Positions 16,443-24,987 of a DNA stretch of 40,623 nt are shown one piece after another. The translations under genes were made by a program, and so were the position numbers. The notes under the pieces were generated by a model that was not told the origin of the DNA, ran no database searches, and was given only the letters and a program-made list of their open reading frames with translations. The stretch spans positions 1-40,623 of the forward strand of contig NZ_VIKW01000034.1 in the NCBI RefSeq assembly GCF_009711975.1. The letters are read 5' to 3'. Source of the stretch: Anabaena sp. UHCC 0204. GTDB taxonomy: Bacteria; Cyanobacteriota; Cyanobacteriia; Cyanobacteriales; Nostocaceae. Each line of letters starts with the position of its first letter. Positions within the stretch are counted from its first letter, which is position 1.

Positions 16443-16470
16443 ATTTTAGATTTTGAATTTTAGATTTTGA
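16443..16470. repeat. Two copies of a 14-bp tandem repeat
   Basis: ATTTTAGATTTTGA occurs twice in tandem after the carotenoid protein gene. It is simple-sequence DNA with no apparent function. Confidence 0.5.
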
Positions 16471-16532
16471 ATTCCCTAAAAGGGTTGACAATTAATTTTT
16501 GATATCCTCTCAACCTCAATGTTTTGCCATGT

Positions 16533-16568
16533 AATAGTTCTCAGGCAACTATCTGAGGACTATTTTTT
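16533..16568 (+). terminator. Rho-independent terminator of the carotenoid protein gene
   Basis: AATAGTTCTCAG (16533-16544) pairs with CTGAGGACTATT (16553-16564) in a 12-bp stem with one G-U pair and an 8-nt loop, followed by a T-run. It is the clearest intrinsic terminator in the window. Confidence 0.85.
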
Positions 16569-16706
16569 ATTAGGGTTGTAAGTAGGTAGGTGGGAAAACT
16601 TATAACTATGTCATTGCGAGTGGAACGGAGTGGAACGCAGCAATCCCAAGAGTTTTGGGTAATTTACAGTTCGTTACATAGTTGGGTTGATTAGCATCTA
16701 CCTACT

Positions 16707-16778
16707 TAAGGGCGAAGCATTCGGGTGATAAATTATCGGTTTTCTCCCAAATTTATTTTCCGAATGCTTCGCCCCTAC
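16707..16778. mobile_element. 72-bp palindromic MITE-like element
   Basis: The ends GGGCGAAGCATTCGG and CCGAATGCTTCGCCC are exact inverted repeats around a central part containing AATTATCGGTTTTCTCCC. Almost the same element lies in the opposite orientation at 22455-22526. No coding capacity. Confidence 0.7.
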
Positions 16779-16819
16779 ATCCTGACTTCTTCTATTTAAA
16801 ATATTCAGGTAAATATGTC

Positions 16820-17096
16820 AGTAACTCAGCCCTAAAGGGACTGAGCTTGTAAGAAATTGCAAGCTGTACTGACCAGTCTAAGTCTTCACTGACTACGTTT
16901 TTTGAGTCACGACACCCTGGAATCCGTAGCTAGTTCCCTGCTCTGTCGCTTGTGATTAAACAGTTTCAAAGTCACTGAAACAGTGTTGCCAGCCTAACAA
17001 GCTCTTAAAACATTGACGTTCGCGCAGCGTGCCGGAGGCATTCAGCTAACATTACCCGCAAGGCTTGCCTTGAGCGCAGTCGAAAGGAGGGACTTT
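16820..17096 (+). ncRNA. HEARO-like RNA (IscB omega RNA), apparently stand-alone
   Basis: About 275 nt of structured DNA with no ORF. Stems include CTCAGCCC/GGGACTGAG (16825-16845) and GCTTG/CAAGC (16845-16864). It ends with AGGAGG (17085-17090) directly before ATG-TCC-AAA-GTA-TTT-GTA, which encodes M-S-K-V-F-V, the typical IscB N-terminus. HEARO/omega RNAs lie just upstream of iscB and guide the IscB nuclease, and stand-alone copies without the ORF are known in cyanobacteria. The exact 5' end is not determined. A REP-like block (about 17021-17044) lies within it. Confidence 0.55.
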
Positions 17097-17126
17097 ATGT
17101 CCAAAGTATTTGTAATACTTATTTAG
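17097..17126 (+). pseudogene. Vestigial iscB start (MSKVFVILI, stop)
   Basis: A nine-codon frame with an excellent AGGAGG site 6 nt upstream. The first six residues match IscB, which continues with a D-T-N-K-like segment in intact proteins, but here the frame leaves homology and stops at TAG 17124-17126. The rest of the nuclease gene is missing; the next gene ends at 17134 on the other strand. Probably a deletion product left by the mobile element. Confidence 0.5.
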
Positions 17127-17133
17127 GAGATAT

Positions 17134-17562
17134 TTAAGGTTTAGATAGTTCCGGGAGAGTCATTTCTAGTTTGAGACAGTTAGCCCCATTCACCTGCAAT
17201 TGATATTCTACTTTATCCATCAATCGGTTCATAATTAACCAACCATAACCACCTTCTTGTTTTTCTGTGGGGTTGGGGGGAAAGTAAGTAGACATATCAA
17301 AGCCTTCACCATAATCCCAAATCTCGATAGATAAATCCCGGTCTTTTAGTTCTAAACGCAGTAAAATAGGTAAATTTGGCTTTTCCTTATGGGCATGACG
17401 GACAGCATTAGAGTATGCTTCTACCAAAGCTAATCTTAAACGACTTGATTGTTTTGTCCAATCAACAGATTCACCTAGCTGCACTTTTAAACATCCCAAC
17501 AACCAGCCTTCAACAATATTAATGAAGCTAAGATCACTAGGAACATGGAGTTCGCTTTTCAT
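17134..17562 (-). CDS. Anti-sigma-factor-type serine kinase (RsbW-like)
   Basis: A 142-aa GHKL ATPase of the RsbW/SpoIIAB type. The N-box is E-A-Y-S-N-A-V-R-H-A-H (about 48-58), G1 is E-I-W-D-Y-G-E-G-F-D and G2 is G-G-Y-G-W-L-I-M-N-R-L. In partner-switching systems such kinases phosphorylate an anti-sigma-factor antagonist, which a PP2C phosphatase reverses. The PP2C-domain response regulator gene ends 3 nt upstream, so the pair is translated together. No antagonist (STAS) gene is in the window. Confidence 0.88.
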   Translation of the reverse strand: MKSELHVPSDLSFINIVEGWLLGCLKVQLGESVDWTKQSSRLRLALVEAYSNAVRHAHKEKPNLPILLRLELKDRDLSIEIWDYGEGFDMSTYFPPNPTEKQEGGYGWLIMNRLMDKVEYQLQVNGANCLKLEMTLPELSKP

Positions 17563-17565
17563 TAC

Positions 17566-19218
17566 CTATAAAACCTCCAGAGAGAGTATAGTTTGATCAT
17601 CTTCTTGGACATAGTTATTGGCTTGAATCAGAGTTAATAAGTTATCAAGGCTAAGTGGCTGTGATTGTTTCGTAATTAGTTGCCATAAACCTTCTTGATT
17701 AAGCATATAACGATTTGTTGTCTTTAAATCGTCTATATTTTCCCATACAGTTGCTTCCGTAATTCCATCACTGGCCAGCAATAATGTATCTCCTGGAGCA
17801 AGAATCAAACGACCAGACTCTGCTTGCCATTTAGGTAATATCCCCAAGGGAATGCTGCGAACTTTCAGATAATGGGGAGCATCATTAAAACTTGCTTGTC
17901 GTGACCAAACCAAAGGATAAATATGCCCAGAATTAGCATAAACCAGTTCCTTTGTGCTTGGGTGATAACGTGCTAAAACCATCGTGATAAAATAATTACT
18001 ACTGATTAAGTCATCACTGAGGGCAGAATTAAGATTCTGCATCATCACATTTGGCTCTGCTGGCACTTCTTGACATAGTTCCCGACGCAAGAGAGAAATC
18101 GTACTAGCCATAAATAAAGCCGCTGGAACACCCTTACCAGACACATCTCCCACTGCTAACCATAAATCACCATTAGGATGAATAAATACCTCAAAAAAGT
18201 CACCTCCTACCTCACGGGCTGGATAGCAGCAAGCTTGTATCCTCACTCCTGGCATTTCTGGTAAAGTTTGCCGTAACAGGTTATGTTGAATTTGGCGAGC
18301 TACTTCCAATTCCTGTCGCAGTTGTTGTTGTTTTTCTTGCAGACTTTGATAGAGTTTGGCCTGGGAAATGGCTAAAGCGGCTTGTTCAGCCACACCTGTA
18401 ATTAGTTGAATATCTTCTTGATGCCAACCATGATCATTTCCTAATTTACAGATAGCCAGAATAGCTAGTAAGTGTTGCTGGTAAATGAGTGGGACTACTA
18501 AATAGTGACAAAGAATACCCTCATAGATATCTTCAGTTATTTGATAATGATGGGTTTGGAAAACTTCGGCAATTAACGCACTAGAATTGGGGACGAAACC
18601 GGATACTTCAGATTGAGGATTTTGATACAAAAATTGTTTTTGTGTTAGTAAATTATCTTCTACTGGGATGAGTAAACAATTATTAGCCGCAAATGTTTCT
18701 CCAATAGTAGCGACAATTTTTTGCAGCATATTCTCATAATCCAAGGATTCTCTAATTGCTGTTGTTAAAGCATTAAATAAAGATTCCCGTCGCAAAGCCC
18801 GAGATAATTCTGCTATCCTTTTTTTTACTAAGCGATATGTATCACTAGCTTGGCTAACTAATGCTTGAAGTTCGTTAGGATTCCAAGGTTTTGTAATGTA
18901 TTTAAATACTCGACCGGAATTAATTGCATCTACTAAATCTTCTACATCAGTAAAACCAGTTAGCAAAATCCGAATTGTATCAGGAAAACGGTCTACAGTC
19001 AGACTTAACAACTCACTACCGTTCATATCTGGCATTCTTTGGTCGGAGATAATCACGGCCATTTCACCTTCTTGATCTAAGATAGCCAAAGCTTCACGAG
19101 CATTACTGGCTCTATAGACTTTAAAATCTCTCCAAAAAGTGCGATAGAGCAAATCCAAGTTATCTAGCTCGTCATCTACTACCATGAGCTTGAGCTTGTC
19201 TAACTTTTTATCAGTCAT
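17566..19218 (-). CDS. Response regulator with GAF and PP2C (SpoIIE-type) phosphatase domains
   Basis: A 550-aa protein. The receiver domain (about 9-125) has phospho-acceptor D59 in I-I-S-D-Q-R-M-P-D-M-N-G and the conserved K in Y-I-T-K-P-W. The GAF domain spans about 150-295, then a coiled-coil-like linker (Q-E-K-Q-Q-Q-L-R-Q-E-L-E-V-A-R). The SpoIIE/RsbU-type PP2C domain (about 315-550) has V-G-G-D-F-F-E, D-V-S-G-K-G-V-P-A-A-L and A-S-D-G-I-T-E-A motifs. It should dephosphorylate a phosphoserine protein in response to receiver phosphorylation. It forms a two-gene unit with the RsbW-like kinase. Confidence 0.93.
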   Translation of the reverse strand: MTDKKLDKLKLMVVDDELDNLDLLYRTFWRDFKVYRASNAREALAILDQEGEMAVIISDQRMPDMNGSELLSLTVDRFPDTIRILLTGFTDVEDLVDAINSGRVFKYITKPWNPNELQALVSQASDTYRLVKKRIAELSRALRRESLFNALTTAIRESLDYENMLQKIVATIGETFAANNCLLIPVEDNLLTQKQFLYQNPQSEVSGFVPNSSALIAEVFQTHHYQITEDIYEGILCHYLVVPLIYQQHLLAILAICKLGNDHGWHQEDIQLITGVAEQAALAISQAKLYQSLQEKQQQLRQELEVARQIQHNLLRQTLPEMPGVRIQACCYPAREVGGDFFEVFIHPNGDLWLAVGDVSGKGVPAALFMASTISLLRRELCQEVPAEPNVMMQNLNSALSDDLISSNYFITMVLARYHPSTKELVYANSGHIYPLVWSRQASFNDAPHYLKVRSIPLGILPKWQAESGRLILAPGDTLLLASDGITEATVWENIDDLKTTNRYMLNQEGLWQLITKQSQPLSLDNLLTLIQANNYVQEDDQTILSLEVL

Positions 19219-19291
19219 ATTTGACTCAACTTTCCAAATACTTGAATGGCAAGATGCCTAAACTTAACAGTTATGAGTATTTAAATACAAC

Positions 19292-20020
19292 TTATGCAAC
19301 CAATCCAGAGCGTAAAGCCATAACGGCTGCTTGAGTACGGTCATCAGCACATAGTTTATTCATAATATTGCGAACGTGTGTTTTTACAGTGCCAATTGTA
19401 ATATAAAGTTTCTGAGCGATCGCGGCATTACTACAACCCTCGACTATCAATTTTAACACTTCTAACTCTCTTTCTGTGAGAAGATAGGGCGTAATAGCTG
19501 ATTGATTTTCAGTAAATTCTATCGTCGAACTTACCGCTGTTGTATCTATAAGTATAGAGTCTAATGGGTATGGATTTTGTTGGACTCGCTCTAAAATAAT
19601 TCGGGCAATCATCGGATCAATCCAAGGATTACCACTAGCAGTTACCCGTACCGCTTCTAGTAAATTATCACAATTGATATCTTTCATACAGTAAGAATCT
19701 GCACCAGCATTAAAAGCCGCAATTACGGATTCTTTATTATCCTGCATTGTTAAGATTAATACTTTTATTTTGGATTGACTATCATCAGTAGTCGTTTTAA
19801 TCTTCTTAATCTTCCTAGTTAATTCAATGCCATCTTGATCTGGTAAACCTATATCAACGATCGCAATATCTGGCTGTATTGTTTTTAACAAAATTAGCCC
19901 CCTGCTGGCATTATTAGCTTCTCCAACTACTTCAATGTCATCTTTTTGCCGTAATGTAGTACAAATATTGAGACGAGTGAGTTCATGATCTTCAATGATC
20001 GCAATGCGAATTTTACTCAT
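19292..20020 (-). CDS. NarL/FixJ-family response regulator
   Basis: A 242-aa protein with a receiver domain (about 4-125; D56 in I-A-I-V-D-I-G-L-P-D) and a C-terminal LuxR-type HTH (about 178-240: L-T-E-R-E-L-E-V-L-K-L-I... G-T-V-K-T-H-V-R-N-I). Linker residues 130-177 are longer than average. It lies 73 nt upstream of the PP2C gene on the same strand, suggesting one signalling cluster. The cognate kinase is not adjacent. Confidence 0.93.
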   Translation of the reverse strand: MSKIRIAIIEDHELTRLNICTTLRQKDDIEVVGEANNASRGLILLKTIQPDIAIVDIGLPDQDGIELTRKIKKIKTTTDDSQSKIKVLILTMQDNKESVIAAFNAGADSYCMKDINCDNLLEAVRVTASGNPWIDPMIARIILERVQQNPYPLDSILIDTTAVSSTIEFTENQSAITPYLLTERELEVLKLIVEGCSNAAIAQKLYITIGTVKTHVRNIMNKLCADDRTQAAVMALRSGLVA

Positions 20021-20095
20021 AGCTGAATGCTGCTAGATATTCAATAATATATAGCTTTTTGTTAATTAATTCCGTAATTACCAGAAATTGTCCCT

Positions 20096-21079
20096 TTAAT
20101 TGCCATATCCAGACGGATACTGTCCTTGTATTGGCGCTGGAGATGAAAGATCAGAAGGTGTGGTTTGCAAAGGGGGTTGTATCCCATAACCACTATAGTT
20201 TCCATTTTCCAATGGGGTAGCCGGATTAACAACTACTGGATTCGTAGACTGAATAGGATAAGATACTCCAGATGTAGGTAATTCTCCAGGTTGTGAAGTC
20301 TGAATACTATTTATATTCGGGTAAACATTTAGTTGTTGATTTGTAAAAGTTGGTTGAATATATCCCACCCTATTGCTAGGACTGACAACTTGACCAGACA
20401 AGCTATTATTAATAGGTATTGACGTATTTATTCTATTGCTATAATTATTTGACTGTTGAATAGCAGTTGCTAAGGGGTTAACTAAAACAGAGTTTGCAGT
20501 TTGTGAAGTTTGATGATTAAATGAGGTAGTCGTTGATGTTGTTTCGGGTAATGTAGTTAAAGAATTAGTTCCTAAAAACTGATTATCAAAATTATTACCA
20601 GAAGAATATAATAGATTTTCAGCTTGAGTGACAAAGGAATTTTTCTCCATTGGCGGAGTTAAATTATTACCACTATTGTTAATACTTGGAGATTGAATAT
20701 CTGCATTATTTTGTTTAATTACCTCCTCCAGAAATTTTCTATTTTCTTGGGTTTGATTACTTATTGGTAACTGAATATTATTTACCAAGGCATCAGCCTG
20801 ATCAAAATCATTTAATAATACTGGTAAATTATCAATATCTGCGGCTATACTTTTATCTTCAGCAGACATTGTTGAATCTGATTCAATCACAATTTCCTCA
20901 GAAATTGCTTCGGAATTTGGCTTTTCACTCAGATTATCGGGTTTTAACCAGTATTCCCAACTAATTATCCCGACTAATAATAAGAACATACTGATTCCCC
21001 AAAAAGCCGGTTGTCGAAAAATGAATAACCTGGCTTTGAGGTAGCGTAAATAAGCGGGAGGATAGTAACGGTGTGACAT
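20096..21079 (-). CDS. Hypothetical membrane-anchored low-complexity protein
   Basis: About 327 aa from the ATG at 21079 (M-S-H-R-Y-Y-P-P-A-Y-L-R-Y-L); the frame extends to 21163 but that part lacks family-like character. One transmembrane segment (A-F-W-G-I-S-M-F-L-L-L-V-G-I-I-S-W) lies at about 23-39. The rest is rich in N, Q, S, T and P, with G-Y-G-I-Q-P-P and Q-Y-P-S-G-Y-G-N at the end. This suggests a disordered extracytoplasmic tail. No function is recognised. Confidence 0.65.
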   Translation of the reverse strand: MSHRYYPPAYLRYLKARLFIFRQPAFWGISMFLLLVGIISWEYWLKPDNLSEKPNSEAISEEIVIESDSTMSAEDKSIAADIDNLPVLLNDFDQADALVNNIQLPISNQTQENRKFLEEVIKQNNADIQSPSINNSGNNLTPPMEKNSFVTQAENLLYSSGNNFDNQFLGTNSLTTLPETTSTTTSFNHQTSQTANSVLVNPLATAIQQSNNYSNRINTSIPINNSLSGQVVSPSNRVGYIQPTFTNQQLNVYPNINSIQTSQPGELPTSGVSYPIQSTNPVVVNPATPLENGNYSGYGIQPPLQTTPSDLSSPAPIQGQYPSGYGN

Positions 21080-21250
21080 ACTTAGGATTTTATGTAATAG
21101 GTAATAAATAGGTTGAGGACTGAAGATCAAGAGAAATATTCTCCATATTGTTCCAATTACCAATACTTAATCCCCAGCTTGTAATTTTATCCTAAGCTTT
21201 TATAGCCATTTAGTCACGGGGGATACAGTATTCTTGTTCAAAATTTTACA

Positions 21251-22426
21251 TTATCTTTGTGCTACTTTCATTAATAAAAATAACCCTGTTACCAGTCCAA
21301 ATAAATTGGGCAACCAAGCGCCAATTACAGGAGACAGTATACCAGCCTGTGCTAACGCTCCGGAGACGGACAGTAGTAAGTAATAACTAAAAATTACAAT
21401 CACACTAATACCAAAACTTGTCCCCCTACCAGTACGTTGAGGTATACTGCCCATAACTGAGCCAACTAAGCCAAAAATTACGCAGACAAAGGGAAAGGCG
21501 ATTTTTTGTTGAATTCGTACTTGTAGTTTGCGAATTTTTTGATCGTTACCACCCAGACGTTCTATTTCTAGTTGTTCTAAGGCTTGGGAAATATTCATTT
21601 CGCCATAGTCGCGGCTATTTTCGGCGAGGGTTAAAGGTGTACGGGGTAATTGTAATTGCTGTTGTTCAAATCGTAAAATATTTCGATATGAGCTATCTGA
21701 AGCGACTAAATATATAGTACCATTGTAAAAATCCCAGACTTGTTTTGATCCATTCCATTTAGCTGATTCGGCAACAATAATTTGATTAACTCCGCCTCGG
21801 GACCGGTCTATAATTGTTAAACCTTTCATTTCTTTGCCATCAAATTGGTCAGCATAAAATAAACGGGAAAGTATTTTGCTTTGGCTACCATCTGCTTGTT
21901 TAAATTCCCGATATTCAGGATAATAAATATTTTGTTGTTTAAAGGAAGGTTGATCTGATTTGAGGGCTTTTGCGAGAGTAGTTGTGGCTTGATAATTGGC
22001 GGCGGGAGCAATTTGCTCATTAAATACATAAGTCATGAGAGTAACTGCAAAACTTAAAACTACAGCAGTGAAAACCATGCGATAAACACTAACTCCACAA
22101 CCCCGTAAAGCAATTAATTCACTTTCGCTAGAAAGACGACTATAGGTCATTAAAGTAGCTAACAAAGTGGACATGGGAAAGGAGTAAACCATGACATAAG
22201 GTAGCTTTAATAGGAAAATCTCTAAGGCAATATTCAGTGGTAGCCCAGATTCTACAACCTTTCGCAATAATTCAAATAAACTATCAATTGCTAAAACTAC
22301 AGAAGTAAATGCCCCAACGCCAAATAGAAATGGTGGAAGTAATTGGATTGCTAAGTAGCGATCCATGATTGAAAAAGAAAAAAATGAAATGAAATAAGAG
22401 AATGGTTTAAGCTGTTTAGAAATCAT
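21251..22426 (-). CDS. LptF/LptG-family permease (YjgP/YjgQ)
   Basis: A 391-aa inner-membrane protein of the LPS-export ABC transporter. It has an N-terminal block of transmembrane helices (residues about 20-130, with M-D-R-Y-L-A-I-Q-L-L-P-P-F-L-F-G), a periplasmic beta-jellyroll-like middle (about 150-290), and C-terminal helices (about 305-390). It pairs with LptB and the OstA/LptA-like protein encoded upstream on the same strand. The start may instead be the Met of M-D-R-Y-L. Cyanobacteria usually have one such permease, so LptF versus LptG is not decided. Confidence 0.9.
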   Translation of the reverse strand: MISKQLKPFSYFISFFSFSIMDRYLAIQLLPPFLFGVGAFTSVVLAIDSLFELLRKVVESGLPLNIALEIFLLKLPYVMVYSFPMSTLLATLMTYSRLSSESELIALRGCGVSVYRMVFTAVVLSFAVTLMTYVFNEQIAPAANYQATTTLAKALKSDQPSFKQQNIYYPEYREFKQADGSQSKILSRLFYADQFDGKEMKGLTIIDRSRGGVNQIIVAESAKWNGSKQVWDFYNGTIYLVASDSSYRNILRFEQQQLQLPRTPLTLAENSRDYGEMNISQALEQLEIERLGGNDQKIRKLQVRIQQKIAFPFVCVIFGLVGSVMGSIPQRTGRGTSFGISVIVIFSYYLLLSVSGALAQAGILSPVIGAWLPNLFGLVTGLFLLMKVAQR

Positions 22427-22454
22427 GATATGGAAGGAGTAAGAGTCAGGAGTT

Positions 22455-22526
22455 GTAAGGGCGAAGCATTCGGAAAATAAACTTGGGAAAAACCGATAAT
22501 TTGTCGCCCGAATGCTTCGCCCCTAC
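22455..22526. mobile_element. 72-bp palindromic MITE-like element (second copy)
   Basis: The same element as 16707-16778 in opposite orientation. It has ends GGGCGAAGCATTCGG / CCGAATGCTTCGCCC and a shared centre (AAATAAACTTGGGAAAAACC). Directly after it, about 22525-22588, come a partial direct repeat of the centre and a REP-like block (GCACGCTCCGCGAACG). It separates lptB from the lptF/G-like gene. Confidence 0.7.
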
Positions 22527-22758
22527 TTGGGAAAAACCGATAATTGATTATCCGAATGCTGATGCTTCCAGCACGCTCCGCGAACGCCCGTACAGAAGTC
22601 AGAAAAAAAAGAAGAAAGAATTTAATATAATTTAGGGGTTAATTGTCGCAGGTAATAACTGCTGAAAAAAGCTACTTTCTTGATTTTTAATGATTAATTT
22701 TTAATCCCGTTCTGCGGTACTAAATAGTAATTTATAGCATTTTATAAAAATAATGAAT

Positions 22759-23487
22759 TTAGGCAGAAAAGTTATCGCCTAAATAGAATTGTCGCACCAA
22801 AGGGTTATTGTAAAGTTCATCAGCAGTACCAAAAGCGAGAATTTGTCCTTCGCGCATAATATAACCACGATCTGTAATGGCCAGGGTTTCGCGGACATTG
22901 TGATCTGTGATGAGAATACCCATACCGCGATCGCGCAATTGGCCGACAATTTCCTGAATCTCTGACACAGCAATAGGATCAACCCCTGCAAAAGGTTCAT
23001 CTAAAAATAGGAATTTGGGTCCATCTTTACCTGCTGCTAAAGCCCTAGCTAATTCTGTCCGTCGTCGTTCCCCACCAGAAAGCTGAATACCCTTACTATC
23101 ACCAACTTTTTCTAAACGAAATTCCCGCAATAAAGTATGTAGTCGTTGTCCCCACTCCCAACGAGGAACGCGAGTTTGCTCAAATACCAAAAGAATATTT
23201 TCTCTAACTGAAAGATGACGAAATACACTGGCTTCTTGGGCTAAATAACCAATTCCTAATCTAGCCCTTTTGTGCATGGGAAAATTAGTAATATCAAAAT
23301 TATCTAACCAAACTTTGCCATGATTAGGTTTTTCCAAACCTGTGGCAATATAAAATGTTGTCGTTTTCCCAGCCCCATTAGGACCGAGTAAACCGACAAC
23401 TTCCCCCTGACTAACTGAAAGGCTAACGCGATTGACAATTAATCGCTTGCCGTAAGATTTGTGAATATTCTCTAAAACAATTTTCAC
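22759..23487 (-). CDS. lptB: LPS export ABC transporter ATP-binding protein LptB
   Basis: A 242-aa ABC ATPase. Walker A G-P-N-G-A-G-K-T-T (about 35-43), Q-loop in Y-L-A-Q-E-A-S-V-F, signature L-S-G-G-E-R-R-R-T-E-L-A-R, Walker B F-L-F-L-D-E-P-F-A-G-V-D and H-loop I-T-D-H-N-V-R-E-T. The A-G-V-D-P-I-A-V block is typical of LptB. It powers LPS extraction from the inner membrane. It starts 28 nt after the OstA-like gene; the permease gene lies 332 nt downstream beyond a MITE. Confidence 0.95.
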   Translation of the reverse strand: MKIVLENIHKSYGKRLIVNRVSLSVSQGEVVGLLGPNGAGKTTTFYIATGLEKPNHGKVWLDNFDITNFPMHKRARLGIGYLAQEASVFRHLSVRENILLVFEQTRVPRWEWGQRLHTLLREFRLEKVGDSKGIQLSGGERRRTELARALAAGKDGPKFLFLDEPFAGVDPIAVSEIQEIVGQLRDRGMGILITDHNVRETLAITDRGYIMREGQILAFGTADELYNNPLVRQFYLGDNFSA

Positions 23488-23515
23488 TATGGGCGCTTTT
23501 ATCTAGGTGTAGATG

Positions 23516-24019
23516 TTAATTAGAACGCTTCAGGGCTGGGGTTTTTGGGGCTGGTGTCGTAGTTTGTCTAATCGCATTATCTTCTACCATGTATACAGAT
23601 TCTACCTGACGGTTAGCTTGAGGTAAGGCGAGAAATTTCCCTTCGTCTATTAAATAAGTAACTTTTTCGGCACGAATACTATTATTACCCTGTTGCAAAA
23701 TATAAACATTGCCGCTGAAGTCAATCCGTCGTTCTTTACTAAAGTATTGTGCTTGGGCAGATGTGGCTTGAATTTGCCTTGCTGGATACAGCATTTGTAC
23801 ATTACCGCGAGCCGTAATTACTTGAGATTTAGCATCATATTCTTGAATATCCGAGCGGATAGTCAAGGGACGATTTCCTGTAGATTGGGCTGTAGCGGTT
23901 TGTAATTGGGTAGGAAGGGTTACTGCTCCTACGAGGGAAATTGGTACTGCTAAGGCTAATAAAAAACGGTTTATCTGTGATTTTAGTAATTGATAGCGAT
24001 GTATCATAGCAATTAACAA
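23516..24019 (-). CDS. LptA/OstA-like LPS transport periplasmic protein
   Basis: A 167-aa protein with an N-terminal signal peptide (hydrophobic F-L-L-A-L-A-V-P-I-S-L-V-G-A-V, cleavage probably near A-T-A-Q-S). An OstA-type beta-jellyroll domain follows (L-T-I-R-S-D-I-Q-E-Y-D-A-K-S-Q-V-I-T-A-R at its start; about 50-145). It probably bridges the periplasm in LPS transport. It is the first gene of the set with lptB and the lptF/G-like gene. Confidence 0.85.
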   Translation of the reverse strand: MLIAMIHRYQLLKSQINRFLLALAVPISLVGAVTLPTQLQTATAQSTGNRPLTIRSDIQEYDAKSQVITARGNVQMLYPARQIQATSAQAQYFSKERRIDFSGNVYILQQGNNSIRAEKVTYLIDEGKFLALPQANRQVESVYMVEDNAIRQTTTPAPKTPALKRSN

Positions 24020-24161
24020 TGAAAGACTTTTGGTGGTATTCTGATTGCTTAAAGGTAATCTGGACTAATTCCCAATTGATATAGTGTAGCAACTAGCAAT
24101 CATGGACGGTTTTGGCAAGCGTTTGGTTTCGCTATTTAATTTCCCGCCAGCGTTGAGTGTG

Positions 24162-24554
24162 CTAATCCTTACTAAAGGAAATACTTGGTAAAAGCCAATC
24201 TTGATTTTGAGCCGATTCACTGGTGGCGATCGGTTCTAGGCTGGCTTGTTGTAGTGTTTTTAATAGATCTACACTTTGAGTAAATAATTCTTCTACATTA
24301 ATACCACCGTAACTGGGTAAATAACGCCGGAGGCGATTGCTACCTTCTCCTAAAAGAATCATTGCTCCTCGCCAGTTACAATTACCCAGATGATATAGTC
24401 CTACAGCAATTTGGAGAATTCCTTGATAAAAAGTTTTATCTGGTTCAATGCTGTCAATCCAGAGTGCTTCTAGAATGTCATGACAAGCATAGAACTGTCC
24501 TGCATTGAACTGTTCTATACCTTGCCAAAACTCTGCCGGCATGATGTCGTTCAT
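24162..24554 (-). CDS. DUF309 domain-containing protein
   Basis: A 130-aa helical protein with the DUF309 pattern F-N-A-G-Q-F-Y-A-C-H-D-I-L-E-A-L-W (about 16-32), G-I-L-Q-I-A-V-G-L-Y-H, and N-W-R-G-A-M-I-L-L-G-E-G. Its start overlaps the ftrC stop by 4 nt (ATGA), so it is translationally coupled to ftrC. Function unknown. Confidence 0.87.
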   Translation of the reverse strand: MNDIMPAEFWQGIEQFNAGQFYACHDILEALWIDSIEPDKTFYQGILQIAVGLYHLGNCNWRGAMILLGEGSNRLRRYLPSYGGINVEELFTQSVDLLKTLQQASLEPIATSESAQNQDWLLPSISFSKD

Positions 24555-24916
24555 CCCATACTGTCCCGAACTTCTTTAATCGTGTCGAGGGAGATTTCTT
24601 GTTTATCGCAAGAAAACTCATTGTCAGGAGTGAGGAATAGCATACAGTGACATTCTTTGCGTTCGCGCATGGGTACGCAAGGACAGTTCCAAAAGGCAGC
24701 ACTAACTTCTGCTTCTTTATCTTCGTAGTGACGGCAAGGACATAAAGGCGCACCAAGTTCGTCTTTGTGTTTGGCTAGTCCTTCGATGACAACTGCGGTA
24801 ACGGAAGGTTCAGAACAGAAGTATGTTCCAGTCCGCTTGGCGTATTGTTCGGAAAAATGCCGCATTGCTTCTAGATTTTTATCAGTGGATTTTGAATTAA
24901 CTTCTGATTTGACCAT
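24551..24916 (-). CDS. ftrC: Ferredoxin-thioredoxin reductase catalytic subunit
   Basis: 121 aa from the ATG at 24916. The catalytic chain transfers electrons from ferredoxin to thioredoxin using a [4Fe-4S] cluster and an adjacent disulfide. Cysteine pattern visible: Y-F-C-S-E-P-S near 33, C-P-C-R-H, W-N-C-P-C-V-P-M, and E-C-H-C-M-L-F, as in plant and cyanobacterial FtrC. A longer frame to 24979 is unlikely. The DUF309 gene overlaps its end by 4 nt. Confidence 0.96.
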   Translation of the reverse strand: MVKSEVNSKSTDKNLEAMRHFSEQYAKRTGTYFCSEPSVTAVVIEGLAKHKDELGAPLCPCRHYEDKEAEVSAAFWNCPCVPMRERKECHCMLFLTPDNEFSCDKQEISLDTIKEVRDSMG

Positions 24917-24987
24917 TGTGCCGCCCTTAAATTTTAATGTTTTCTTGCATTGTACATCAGGCTCAGTGTGAGAAATCAATTCAAAAT

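Noticed and set aside
16820-17096. IS200/IS605 end or TnpB-associated RNA
   Set aside because: No TnpA/TnpB remnant is seen, and the downstream start codes M-S-K-V-F-V as in IscB; the HEARO reading fits better.
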